A stretch of DNA of 17,709 nucleotides from Clostridiales bacterium (GCA_012512335.1 JAAZEK010000193.1:1-17709), one strand, 5' to 3'. Positions 7,550 to 13,424 are shown, counted from the first letter of the stretch. Numbers and translations are program-made. The notes: generated by a model from the sequence alone, not told the origin.

Positions 7550-8415
7550 GAGCTCTTTGCCTCTAACCGGATTGCATCCAAAGCTTCTGCTGCCCTATAA
7601 GAAGACCGAACTAGGGGAGAGCTTACAACATACGAGAACCCTTTTTGTAGCGCTGTTTCTTTTAGAGAATCAAATTCTTCAGGGGTTACATAACGCTCTA
7701 CTGGCCAATGTTCATTGCTGGGCTGTAAATATTGGCTGATTGTCAGAATGTCACAGCCAGTAGCTAAAACATCATCCATCAATTCCTCTACCTGCTCCCG
7801 TGATTCACCGAGGCCTATCATAAAGCCAGTTTTGGTCAATATATCAGGCGCAAAGCGCTTACTATCCGACAGCACCTTCAATGATCGCTCATATCTTGCT
7901 TGAGGTCTGATTTTAGAGTATAAACTTGAGACAGTTTCCATATTGTGATTCATAACATCTGGCTCTGCCTGTAGTACGGTTTTTAGTGCATCCTCGTTAC
8001 CTCTTAAATCAGAAATAAGAACCTCCACAGTTATATCAGGACAGCTTGCCTTCACTGCAAGTACTGTAGCTGCCATATGGGCAGCACCACCATCTGCCAA
8101 ATCATCTCGTGTAACTTGAGTGATAACAGTATGGCGTAGATCTAATTTTTTTGCTGCCTCTGCAACATTTTTAGGTTCATCTGGATCCAACTGAATAGGA
8201 GTCGCACATGTTACATTGCAAAAACGGCAATTTCGAGTACAGTCACTACCCATAATCATAAATGTAGCCGTGCTATTACTATAACACTCACCCATGTTGG
8301 GACAACTGGCCTCCTTACAAACCGTGTTTAGCTTTAATTCCTTCATAAGCTTGGACATTTCATCCACAGCATCTTTATTATATTTTACCTTTAACCAATC
8401 GGGTTTCTTTTGCAT
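7546..8415 (-). CDS. lipA: lipoyl synthase
   Basis: A 289-aa radical SAM enzyme that inserts two sulfurs into protein-bound octanoyl chains to make the lipoyl cofactor. The auxiliary iron-sulfur cluster cysteines are in CX4CX5C form (Cys33, Cys38, Cys44) and the SAM-cluster cysteines in CX3CX2C form (Cys59, Cys63, Cys66, 'CTRNCRFC'). The C-terminal 'RSSY' provides the serine ligand of the auxiliary cluster. The ATG at 8415 follows GGTGA directly and the protein then starts 'MQKKPDWLKVK', as in clostridial LipA. The longer frame begins with a TTG inside the upstream gene and was rejected. It lies 4 bp after the lipoyl-domain gene and overlaps the downstream ligase by 4 nt. Because it needs octanoylated protein, one of the neighbouring ligases may supply it. 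Confidence 0.96.
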   Translation of the reverse strand: MQKKPDWLKVKYNKDAVDEMSKLMKELKLNTVCKEASCPNMGECYSNSTATFMIMGSDCTRNCRFCNVTCATPIQLDPDEPKNVAEAAKKLDLRHTVITQVTRDDLADGGAAHMAATVLAVKASCPDITVEVLISDLRGNEDALKTVLQAEPDVMNHNMETVSSLYSKIRPQARYERSLKVLSDSKRFAPDILTKTGFMIGLGESREQVEELMDDVLATGCDILTISQYLQPSNEHWPVERYVTPEEFDSLKETALQKGFSYVVSSPLVRSSYRAAEALDAIRLEAKSS

Positions 8416-8419
8416 ATAA

Positions 8420-8656
8420 TCACCGTTTCTGTTCTGTTTCCGCAAGTACAGCTCCTACAGCTGCCTCGTCTCCTTCTTCTACTAGCTGCCTACCCATAAT
8501 CCCATCTTCTGTAGCTTCTACTTGACTGACAACCTTTTCAGTCTCTATTTCAAAAATAGGCTCTCCTTTTTTAAAAGCATCTCCTGGATCCTTTAGCCAT
8601 GCACACAATACAGCTTTCTCCATGTCATCGCTTAATTTGGGCATTATAATATTCAT
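8420..8656 (-). CDS. free-standing lipoyl-domain carrier protein, 78 aa
   Basis: A single biotinyl/lipoyl domain with no other part. It has the E2-type fold pattern: 'MPKLSDDMEKAVLCAWL' at the start, 'PGDAFKKGEPIFEIETEK' with the modifiable Lys41 at the hairpin turn, and a 'EEGDEAAVGAVLAE' end. It ends about 37 residues after the lysine. E2 enzymes normally continue into a peripheral-subunit-binding and catalytic domain, absent here; it is also much shorter than GcvH (about 125 aa). AGGAGG lies 10 nt before the ATG at 8656. It sits between lplA and lipA, so it most likely serves as substrate or carrier for lipoate assembly, or as the acyl carrier of an enzyme encoded elsewhere. That role is inferred from position. 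Confidence 0.9.
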   Translation of the reverse strand: MNIIMPKLSDDMEKAVLCAWLKDPGDAFKKGEPIFEIETEKVVSQVEATEDGIMGRQLVEEGDEAAVGAVLAETEQKR

Positions 8657-8670
8657 ATATGAATTTCCTC

Positions 8671-9609
8671 CTAAAATAGATATTTGTACAAATTGCTTAG
8701 CTTCGGAAAAGAAAGTAATTTTTGGCGAATATCATGAACAGAAAGCTTCTTTCCACATAAGGCTTCTTCCAAATCCGGTTCGTTTGGGTCTATGGAAAAC
8801 TGCGTAATTATTCCATGCTTTGCTTGATATGAAACGGACATTGGTATTCCTTCCAATTCAAAGCTACGATTATAAGTAAAAGCTGGAGAATTACCATAAG
8901 TCCATTCCCATGATTTGTATTTTTCCTCAGCAAGGCGCTTAATCTGGTCATCCTCCTCTGGGGATAAGACCATGGTTTCCCAGTTAGAGCCCTGCTTAAC
9001 TGCTTCCAGTATCATTTCACCAAACTCCTGGGTTTTAACTAGAGGGCTTTCCATATGGTCAATGATATTGGTAACTGGCCACGGGACAGATGGAATGCCT
9101 TTTGTTTCATAGTAACTACGTTGACCCTTTGTTAAGCTGGAGAGGGTTTTCAGGTCACTGTTATAAAGAAGGGTTCCATGATGAAGCACCCTGTTTTTTG
9201 TTATCTTTTGAGCACTACCTGAAATCTTCAGCCCATCTATGACAATATCACTTGTTCTGTTAAGTGAAACTGGTATAGCTAACTTACGTAGAATATTAAT
9301 CATAAAATCCATGTATTTAGTATAATCCAACATTTTTGAATCTTTATCTGAAATAATTGTGTAATTTAGGTTGCCTAAATCGTGAAAAACCGTGCCACCG
9401 CCAGTAATACGCCTGACAATTGAAACACCTTGAGCATGAGCTTTAATAACATTTACCTCAGCAAAAATATTTTGATGACAGCCACATACAACAGCTGGAT
9501 TGTTCCGCCATAAGAGGACAATTGTGCCTTCCTTGTAATTCTCATATATATACTCTTCAAAGGCCTGGTTGTAATATGGGTCATGTGAATTATTTGCTAT
9601 ATATATCAT
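8671..9609 (-). CDS. lplA: lipoate-protein ligase A, canonical paralog
   Basis: A 312-aa LplA-family ligase and first gene of the lipoate operon. The conserved lipoyl-AMP site reads 'RRITGGGTVFHDLGN' (residues 66-80), with the catalytic Lys128 in 'GLKISGSAQ'. The C-terminal accessory domain starts near residue 235 with 'WEWTYGNSPAF'. These are all as in Escherichia coli-type LplA, unlike the divergent second copy. The ATG at 9609 was chosen because the sequence then begins 'MIYIANNSHDPYYN', aligning with the paralog's 'MIYIETNSTDASYN'; a GTG at 9642 is possible but its ribosome site is poor. The Shine-Dalgarno support for 9609 is itself weak, so the start is the least certain part. Its stop codon overlaps the ribosome site region of the lipoyl-domain gene. 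Confidence 0.92.
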   Translation of the reverse strand: MIYIANNSHDPYYNQAFEEYIYENYKEGTIVLLWRNNPAVVCGCHQNIFAEVNVIKAHAQGVSIVRRITGGGTVFHDLGNLNYTIISDKDSKMLDYTKYMDFMINILRKLAIPVSLNRTSDIVIDGLKISGSAQKITKNRVLHHGTLLYNSDLKTLSSLTKGQRSYYETKGIPSVPWPVTNIIDHMESPLVKTQEFGEMILEAVKQGSNWETMVLSPEEDDQIKRLAEEKYKSWEWTYGNSPAFTYNRSFELEGIPMSVSYQAKHGIITQFSIDPNEPDLEEALCGKKLSVHDIRQKLLSFPKLSNLYKYLF

Positions 9610-9671
9610 TGAACTTTCAATTTCACGTATTCTAATCTCCACCTTATAAGCTCTAACTTTCGACCTCTTGT

Positions 9672-9700
9672 ATAATACCCCTGTCTTTGATTTATGTCAA
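9672..9700 (-). promoter_or_regulatory. sigma-A promoter of the lipoate operon
   Basis: On the minus strand the -35 TTGACA (9695-9700) is a perfect consensus and the -10 TATTAT (9672-9677) matches five of six, with a 17-bp spacer. It lies about 60 bp upstream of the first lplA start. Nothing else in the gap competes with it, so the operon lplA, lipoyl domain, lipA, lplA probably starts here. Confidence 0.75.
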
Positions 9701-9702
9701 AG
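9685..9702. promoter_or_regulatory. Crp/Fnr-like dyad overlapping the -35
   Basis: The plus strand carries TTGAT-TTAT-GTCAA (9687-9700), within a dyad CTTTGA-N6-TCAAAG at 9685-9702. This matches the Fnr box TTGAT-N4-ATCAA at nine of ten half-site positions. It overlaps the -35 hexamer completely, so a bound regulator would be expected to repress. No Crp/Fnr-family gene is in the window, and a TTGACA -35 contributes part of the match by itself. Confidence 0.4.
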
Positions 9703-9750
9703 TATAATCTATATGGATGGTGTAGAATTTTCAGCTGAGATGAGCTCTAG

Positions 9751-9815
9751 ATTGATTCGTGATTGCAACAGCGACTGGAATATATTTATAATTTCACTTC
9801 CCAGTGAACAGTAAC
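9751..9815 (+). repeat. intergenic MITE-like element, copy 2 (5'-truncated)
   Basis: A partial copy of the same repeat family. It ends in GTGAACAGTAAC (9804-9815), identical to the right terminus of copy 1; the final 49 bp differ from copy 1 at only three positions. It also has TGATTCGTGA (9753-9762), which is present in copy 3 but missing from copy 1, showing that the family had a longer ancestral interior. The left inverted repeat is absent. It directly abuts the terminator hairpin behind the rubrerythrin-like gene. Confidence 0.75.
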
Positions 9816-9844
9816 AACTCGTTTTACCTATGGCAAAACGAGTT
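9816..9844 (-). terminator. terminator hairpin behind the rubrerythrin-like gene
   Basis: AACTCGTTTT (9816-9825) and AAAACGAGTT (9835-9844) form a perfect 10-bp stem with a 9-nt loop, 14 bp after the gene's stop. On the minus strand the stem is followed by GTTACTGTTC, not by a clean T-tract, so termination may be partial or helped by the neighbouring repeat. Confidence 0.6.
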
Positions 9845-9857
9845 CACTTTAATTAAC

Positions 9858-10361
9858 TTATAAGCTTTTATATGTATTCAACTTAGTTTGAAGATCAATA
9901 AGGTGTTTTTTCTCTTCCTTTAGAAGCTTGCGAAAAGCGTCCTTGGCTTCTACAAACTTTGCATTAATTATCATTTCTGTATAAAAAAGAATGGAATCCT
10001 TCTCAGCTTGAATGCCAATTTTTAGCACTTCCTGAATATCCTCAACATTCTCCATGATTTCTCTTAGACGATCGTCCGACGGGAAAATGGAGCTTTCTGC
10101 CATAGCTCGCAAATATGCAACGACCTCAGGCTCGTAAAGGTATAAATCATCAAATTCATGCTTTCTTCCAGATAATTCATTATAGATTTCCCGGAATGTA
10201 GCGGCGTGCTGTCCTTCCTGTAAAGCCAAATCCTCCAGCATGGCCTTTGTATCCTCAGTAGTCGCAAGAGCTGTAGCCTGAGAATAAAAGCTTTCTCCCC
10301 GTTCTTCTATACGAATGGCAATCTCAAGTGCTTCTAAATCATTAAAATAGGTCTGTGTCAT
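9858..10361 (-). CDS. rubrerythrin-like ferritin-fold diiron protein
   Basis: A 167-aa four-helix-bundle protein of the ferritin-like/rubrerythrin group. The diiron ligand pattern is complete: Glu19 in the first helix ('EERGESFY'), Glu49-x-x-His52 in the second, Glu120 ('EKDSILFY') in the third and Glu150-x-x-His153 in the fourth. The C-terminal rubredoxin domain of classical rubrerythrin is missing, but a separate rubredoxin gene lies immediately upstream and could supply electrons. The family reduces hydrogen peroxide or handles iron in anaerobes. GGGGGAT precedes the ATG at 10361. A terminator-like hairpin separates it from rubredoxin, so it may be expressed by read-through or from an unseen promoter. 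Exact activity is inferred. Confidence 0.88.
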   Translation of the reverse strand: MTQTYFNDLEALEIAIRIEERGESFYSQATALATTEDTKAMLEDLALQEGQHAATFREIYNELSGRKHEFDDLYLYEPEVVAYLRAMAESSIFPSDDRLREIMENVEDIQEVLKIGIQAEKDSILFYTEMIINAKFVEAKDAFRKLLKEEKKHLIDLQTKLNTYKSL

Positions 10362-10390
10362 GATAAATCCCCCACTTTTCTTTAGGATTA

Positions 10391-10422
10391 AAACAAATGC
10401 GGCAGACGAATGCCATGCCGCA
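10391..10422 (-). terminator. intrinsic terminator of the rubredoxin gene
   Basis: TGCGGCA (10398-10404) and TGCCGCA (10416-10422) pair as a 7-bp GC-rich stem with an 11-nt loop, followed on the minus strand by TTTGTTTT. It lies 40 bp after the rubredoxin stop and before the rubrerythrin-like gene. A smaller TACCC/GGGTA hairpin (10435-10453) lies in between. Confidence 0.7.
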
Positions 10423-10461
10423 GTATTGTTTGTTTACCCTCCGCTAACGGGTAGGCATCTT

Positions 10462-10623
10462 TTAGTCTAACTCTTCAAACAAGTCCTTCTCTACGCCACA
10501 TTCTGGGCATACCCAATCATCTGGTACATCTTCAAAAGCAGTTCCTGGAGCAACTCCATTTTCTGGATCTCCTAGCTCCGGATCATAGACATAACCACAC
10601 ACTGTGCACTCATACTTTTTCAT
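10462..10623 (-). CDS. rubredoxin, 53 aa
   Basis: A small iron-sulfur electron carrier with one iron bound by four cysteines: Cys6 and Cys9 in 'CTVCGY', Cys39 and Cys42 in 'CPECG'. The length of 53 aa and the surrounding residues ('YDPELGDPENGVAPGT', 'FEDVPDDWVCP') are those of standard anaerobe rubredoxins. GGGGAGG precedes the ATG at 10623 by about 8 nt. It is the direct upstream neighbour of a rubrerythrin-like protein lacking its own rubredoxin domain, which fits a donor-acceptor pair for peroxide reduction; that pairing is inference. No secretion signal is present, so it acts in the cytoplasm. Confidence 0.97.
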   Translation of the reverse strand: MKKYECTVCGYVYDPELGDPENGVAPGTAFEDVPDDWVCPECGVEKDLFEELD

Positions 10624-10748
10624 TTTGTTTTTTCCTCCCCTTCTACCTTAGAACATATTGCTTTATATTTACGCAATACGAGTATTAATAATAATTTTAC
10701 CCAGATAGAACGCAACGAAACATCTTTTTAAGTAAATATTTAAAATCA

Positions 10749-11120
10749 TTAGCTTTTATCGTTTGCATCGTCACTTTTTTCATCTGTTTCGACAGCCTGA
10801 TCCGTATCTTCAACCGTAGAGCTGTCAGTATTCTTTTCCGAATTTTTCGACTTTCTAAGCTTGGACTTAAGCTCTTCAACCACATTTTTTCGTTCTTGGA
10901 CCTCAGCACATGCTTCATTGATTTCATTGCTGAATAATTGGCCCTGAGCAAAATCCTCGCTAACCAGTTTCCCTATTTTTCGATACATCCTCTTTATGGC
11001 GTCTTCTTGCTTTACTATTTCCAGATTAGCTTTTCCAGATTCCCAAATCTCTTCCGACTTTTCTCCTACTTGATTAATTACATTATCTAGGGTTTTACCA
11101 AGCTCACTAAAAAAATCCAT
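10749..11120 (-). CDS. small coiled-coil protein with acidic tail, unknown function
   Basis: A 123-aa protein of no assigned function. Residues 1-90 are predicted helical and charged, starting 'MDFFSELGKTLDNVINQ' and with 'IKRMYRKIGKLV' in the middle. This recalls clostridial proteins whose helical N-terminal part is followed by a C-terminal zinc ribbon. Here the ribbon is missing and the end is a low-complexity Ser/Asp/Glu-rich tail (about 92-123) with no cysteines. No membrane segment is seen. GAGGTG lies 5 nt before the ATG at 11120. It starts 53 bp after the trpS stop, so it could be on the same transcript, although a functional link is not implied. Coding status is supported by codon structure and a good ribosome site. 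Confidence 0.75.
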   Translation of the reverse strand: MDFFSELGKTLDNVINQVGEKSEEIWESGKANLEIVKQEDAIKRMYRKIGKLVSEDFAQGQLFSNEINEACAEVQERKNVVEELKSKLRKSKNSEKNTDSSTVEDTDQAVETDEKSDDANDKS

Positions 11121-11173
11121 ACTTTCACCTCTTCGTTCATTCCCCTAATGCAAATAGTATTTGCTTATGTTTA

Positions 11174-12166
11174 TCACAATAACCCTACTTTTTTATAAAC
11201 CTTATCGAGTGTTCTACTTGCAAGCCTCGCAGCGTCTTCTGCACCCTTTTTCAAAACATCATTTAAATAATCTTTGGAATTCATCAATTCCTGGTAGCGT
11301 TCCTGTACGGGCCTTAACGTCTCTGCAACAGCTTCACCTACTGAAACTTTGAAGTCGCCATAGCCTTTCCCCTCAAATTCCTCTACTATTTCTTCCAGTG
11401 TTTTACCACTTACGCTGGCATATATGGATATCAGATTGCTGATGCCTGGTTTTTCTTCAAGATCATAGCGTACAACTGCTTCCGAGTCAGTTACCGCACG
11501 CTTAAATTTCTTTACAATCGTCTGTGGAGGATCCAGTAATGATATATAGGAATTCTTATTTTCATCAGATTTTGACATCTTGCTAGTTGGCTCTTGTAGG
11601 CTCATTATCCGTGCGCCTACTTTAGGAATATAGGGCTCTGGTATCTGAAACACATTACCATAGACACCATTGAATCGCTCAGCAATATCACGGGCAATTT
11701 CCAAGTGCTGTTTCTGATCATTGCCAACAGGAACAAGATCAGTCTGATATAATAAAACATCAGCTGCCATTAAAACTGGGTAAGTAAATAGTCCAGCGTT
11801 TACGTTTTCTTCATGCTTAGCGGACTTCTCCTTAAACTGTGTCATTCTATTCAGCTCGCCTACATAGGTGTAGCAACCAAGAACCCAATTAAGCTCGGCA
11901 TGAGCACTGACATGGGATTGCATAAACACTATACTTTTCTCTGGATCAACTCCACAAGCCAGATATTGTGCTAATAAAGACATTCGTTGCTCTCTTAATT
12001 CCTTAGCCTCATTGCGAATTGTTAAAGAATGTAAATCAACTACGCTATAAATGCATTCATATTCATCTTGTAGAGCCACCCAGTTCCTCATAGCTCCCAA
12101 ATAATTCCCCAGCGTAAGAATTCCCGTAGGCTGCATACCACTGAAAATTCTTTTCTTTTTTGTCAT
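11174..12166 (-). CDS. trpS: tryptophanyl-tRNA synthetase
   Basis: A 330-aa class I aminoacyl-tRNA synthetase that charges tRNA-Trp. The HIGH-type signature reads 'PTGILTLGNYLG' (residues 13-24) and the KMSKS loop is intact at 196-200. 'GNDQKQHLEIARDIAERFN' (148-166) and 'LFTYPVLMAADVLLY' are typical of bacterial TrpRS, and the length is standard. The ATG at 12166 gives the usual start 'MTKKKRIFSGMQPTG'; GTG codons at 12178 and 12172 are in frame, and AAGGAA lies 11 nt before the ATG. The leader of about 130 nt from the predicted promoter has no recognisable T-box, so regulation by uncharged tRNA-Trp is not supported here. Confidence 0.97.
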   Translation of the reverse strand: MTKKKRIFSGMQPTGILTLGNYLGAMRNWVALQDEYECIYSVVDLHSLTIRNEAKELREQRMSLLAQYLACGVDPEKSIVFMQSHVSAHAELNWVLGCYTYVGELNRMTQFKEKSAKHEENVNAGLFTYPVLMAADVLLYQTDLVPVGNDQKQHLEIARDIAERFNGVYGNVFQIPEPYIPKVGARIMSLQEPTSKMSKSDENKNSYISLLDPPQTIVKKFKRAVTDSEAVVRYDLEEKPGISNLISIYASVSGKTLEEIVEEFEGKGYGDFKVSVGEAVAETLRPVQERYQELMNSKDYLNDVLKKGAEDAARLASRTLDKVYKKVGLL

Positions 12167-12304
12167 AAACACAGTCACTTCCTTATATCTTAATTTCCTG
12201 CCCTCATTGGTTTATTTACTTGTTTGTTATATACCCCAGTGAGTTCTATCATCAATTATACATCGATTAATTACCCAGTTCCCTGAAAATCTTGTTCTTT
12301 ACCT

Positions 12305-12334
12305 ATTGTAGCACTTTCGTTGTATTAGATTCAA
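12305..12334 (-). promoter_or_regulatory. putative promoter of trpS
   Basis: On the minus strand TTGAAT (12329-12334, four of six) and TACAAT (12305-12310, five of six) are 18 bp apart. It would start a transcript near 12298 with a leader of about 130 nt ahead of trpS. The leader holds no T-box signature. Confidence 0.5.
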
Positions 12335-12372
12335 GTAGTGACTAAAAGTAACAACTTATTTGTTACACTTCC

Positions 12373-12488
12373 GCTACTGTTCACAGCTAGCCAAATAAAA
12401 TAAAAAACATATTCCACTCACTGTTGCGCTCACGAATCATTCCCGCAAAGGCTCGTTACATATTATTTTTTATTTTCAAGCTGTGAAC
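12373..12488 (-). repeat. intergenic MITE-like element, copy 3 (longer, diverged, inverted)
   Basis: A 116-bp element in opposite orientation to copies 1 and 2. Its ends pair as GTTCACAGCT (12379-12388) and AGCTGTGAAC (12479-12488), and AT-rich arms continue the pairing inward. Reverse-complemented, it shows CCTTTGCGGGAA, then TGATTCGTGA, then CAGTGAGTGGAATAT: the same block order as copies 1 and 2. ACACTTCC occurs at both ends (12365-12372 and 12487-12494), a possible target duplication overlapping the terminus by 2 bp. A GTAACAA/TTGTTAC hairpin (12348-12366) lies next to it and may be a further remnant. It fills most of the 414-bp gene-free gap between trpS and bofA. Confidence 0.7.
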
Positions 12489-12492
12489 ACTT

Positions 12493-12532
12493 CCAATTTA
12501 AAAAGAGGCGTTCTCCCATAGGGATAACGCCT
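12493..12532 (-). terminator. strong intrinsic terminator of the yaaL-bofA operon
   Basis: AGGCGTT (12506-12512) pairs with AACGCCT (12526-12532), and inside it TCCC pairs with GGGA around a 3-nt loop. On the minus strand the stem is followed by CTTTTTAAATT, a good T-tract. This is the clearest terminator in the window, and it separates bofA from the repeat and trpS. Confidence 0.9.
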
Positions 12533-12580
12533 TATCTATTGTAGATTCCTCCATAAACTCGGAGTTACAAGATTTAATTG

Positions 12581-12859
12581 TTATAGTAGCATAAATTGCA
12601 GCAGTAGTATCAGAATCAGCCCTGGAATCCCTAAGAATCCTACCGTGAGAGCTGTAGCTGGGTTCAGTGCAATAGAAAAACCTATTAAGCCCCCAACTAG
12701 ATTCAACAGCCACAACACAACTCCGCCAATTACTCCGTTGAGCAGAAACCGAAATAATAGCTTTAGTGGAACCAGAAGAAGCCAGCCTAGCAGATACAAT
12801 AATATCAAGCCCAAGGCATAAGCAAGTATTACATCAAAAGGAATTTCCAAACCCATCAT
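12581..12859 (-). CDS. bofA: pro-sigma-K processing inhibitor BofA family protein
   Basis: A 92-aa membrane protein of the BofA family. In Bacillus, BofA holds the SpoIVFB protease inactive in the forespore outer membrane until pro-sigma-K cleavage is due. Three hydrophobic stretches are seen (about residues 9-33, 39-60 and 66-91), with the family pattern 'LLNGVIGGVVLWLLNLVGG' and 'LNPATALTVGFLGIPG' near the C-terminus. GGGTGTGGT sits just before the ATG at 12859; a second ATG directly follows. It is preceded by a YaaL-type gene, the same order as in Bacillus (yaaL, bofA), although recR and dnaX are absent here. A small AACGG/CCGTT hairpin lies in the gap before it. In Clostridia its partner proteins may differ. 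Confidence 0.88.
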   Translation of the reverse strand: MMGLEIPFDVILAYALGLILLYLLGWLLLVPLKLLFRFLLNGVIGGVVLWLLNLVGGLIGFSIALNPATALTVGFLGIPGLILILLLQFMLL

Positions 12860-12942
12860 ACCACACCCTGTATCTATAATTCAGAACGGAGGACCGTTGT
12901 CCACCTATCTCTTAATTAATACATATGGTGTATTGCATTGTT

Positions 12943-13257
12943 TTATGACAAGGCAATATCATTATTTCCTTCTAATATTCGCCTGTCCTCAGCACCTTCA
13001 TTTCTTGCTAGCTTAAGCAAATACATATACTTTCTTCTTGCTGCTTCCAGCTTATAAATAGAAAAATCAACCAGATCCGGCTCGCTCACATTCTCAAAAT
13101 ATATTTGAGCTGCATGCCACTCTTCTTTTGCAGCACGAACTGAATCTATTAGCTCCTGATTTTCCTCATTATGTCGTTTATTATCCACTCGTTTATTATC
13201 CACTGGTTTTTCATCTAGCTTATTAGAACCAAATATAGACAGTAGGTAATTTTTCAT
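12943..13257 (-). CDS. YaaL family (DUF2508) protein
   Basis: A 104-aa soluble protein of the DUF2508/YaaL family, function unknown. The conserved part is 'ELIDSVRAAKEEWHAAQIYFENVSEPDLVDFSIYKLEAARRKYMYLLKLAR' in outline: an N-terminal helix with the Trp, then 'PDLVDFSIY', then the 'RRKYMYLLKLA' helix. The start at 13257 was chosen because GGGAG lies 8 nt upstream; an in-frame GTG at 13272 has no good site. In Bacillus the family sits between recR and bofA. Here it keeps bofA, separated by 83 bp, but not recR. Residues about 18-28 contain a duplicated VDNKR arising from a 15-bp tandem repeat in the DNA, near a low-conservation N-terminal linker. Confidence 0.88.
   Translation of the reverse strand: MKNYLLSIFGSNKLDEKPVDNKRVDNKRHNEENQELIDSVRAAKEEWHAAQIYFENVSEPDLVDFSIYKLEAARRKYMYLLKLARNEGAEDRRILEGNNDIALS
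13179..13208. repeat. 15-bp tandem duplication in the YaaL-family gene
   Basis: The unit CGTTTATTATCCACT appears twice in succession within the YaaL-family coding sequence and adds five residues in frame (VDNKR-type). Two TTATCCACT nonamers, each one base from a DnaA box, result from the duplication. The repeat lies in a variable linker and is best read as replication slippage. Confidence 0.6.
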
Positions 13258-13353
13258 ATCATCAACTCCCACAGATAAAGTATCTATAGTATTACCATAT
13301 TATTCTGCAGATAAACTTGTTATACATGAGAATGAAAAGCTATGAAAAAAAGC

Positions 13354-13383
13354 TTGACAAGAACTAAACTTATACTGTATTAT
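13354..13383 (+). promoter_or_regulatory. sigma-A promoter of the gntR-ABC operon
   Basis: TTGACA (13354-13359, perfect) and TATTAT (13378-13383, five of six) are separated by 18 bp, about 42 bp upstream of the regulator's start. The -10 element lies within the left arm of the inverted repeat described next. Confidence 0.75.
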
Positions 13384-13406
13384 TGTATTAGGTACTTAAT
13401 ACAGTA
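13373..13406. promoter_or_regulatory. inverted-repeat operator for the GntR/YtrA repressor
   Basis: TACTGTATTA (13373-13382) and TAATACAGTA (13397-13406) are perfect 10-bp inverted arms with a 14-bp spacer, covering the -10 and the start of transcription. An additional GTATTA at 13385-13390 pairs with TAATAC at 13397-13402, so nested half-sites exist. Position and symmetry fit autoregulation by the adjacent YtrA-like repressor. Confidence 0.65.
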
Positions 13407-13424
13407 ATGCAAAGGAGTGATGAA

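Noticed and set aside
10697..10951. 84-aa minus-strand open frame overlapping the coiled-coil gene
   Set aside because: Highly basic low-complexity translation in another frame of the better-supported gene at 10749-11120, with no ribosome site.
12167..12304. T-box leader upstream of trpS
   Set aside because: No AGGGTGGNACCGCG-type T-box sequence, specifier stem or terminator appears in the minus-strand leader.
13179..13208. DnaA boxes/origin from paired TTATCCACT nonamers
   Set aside because: They lie inside a coding sequence, come from one 15-bp duplication, are each one base off consensus, and there is no dnaA, dnaN or AT-rich unwinding region.
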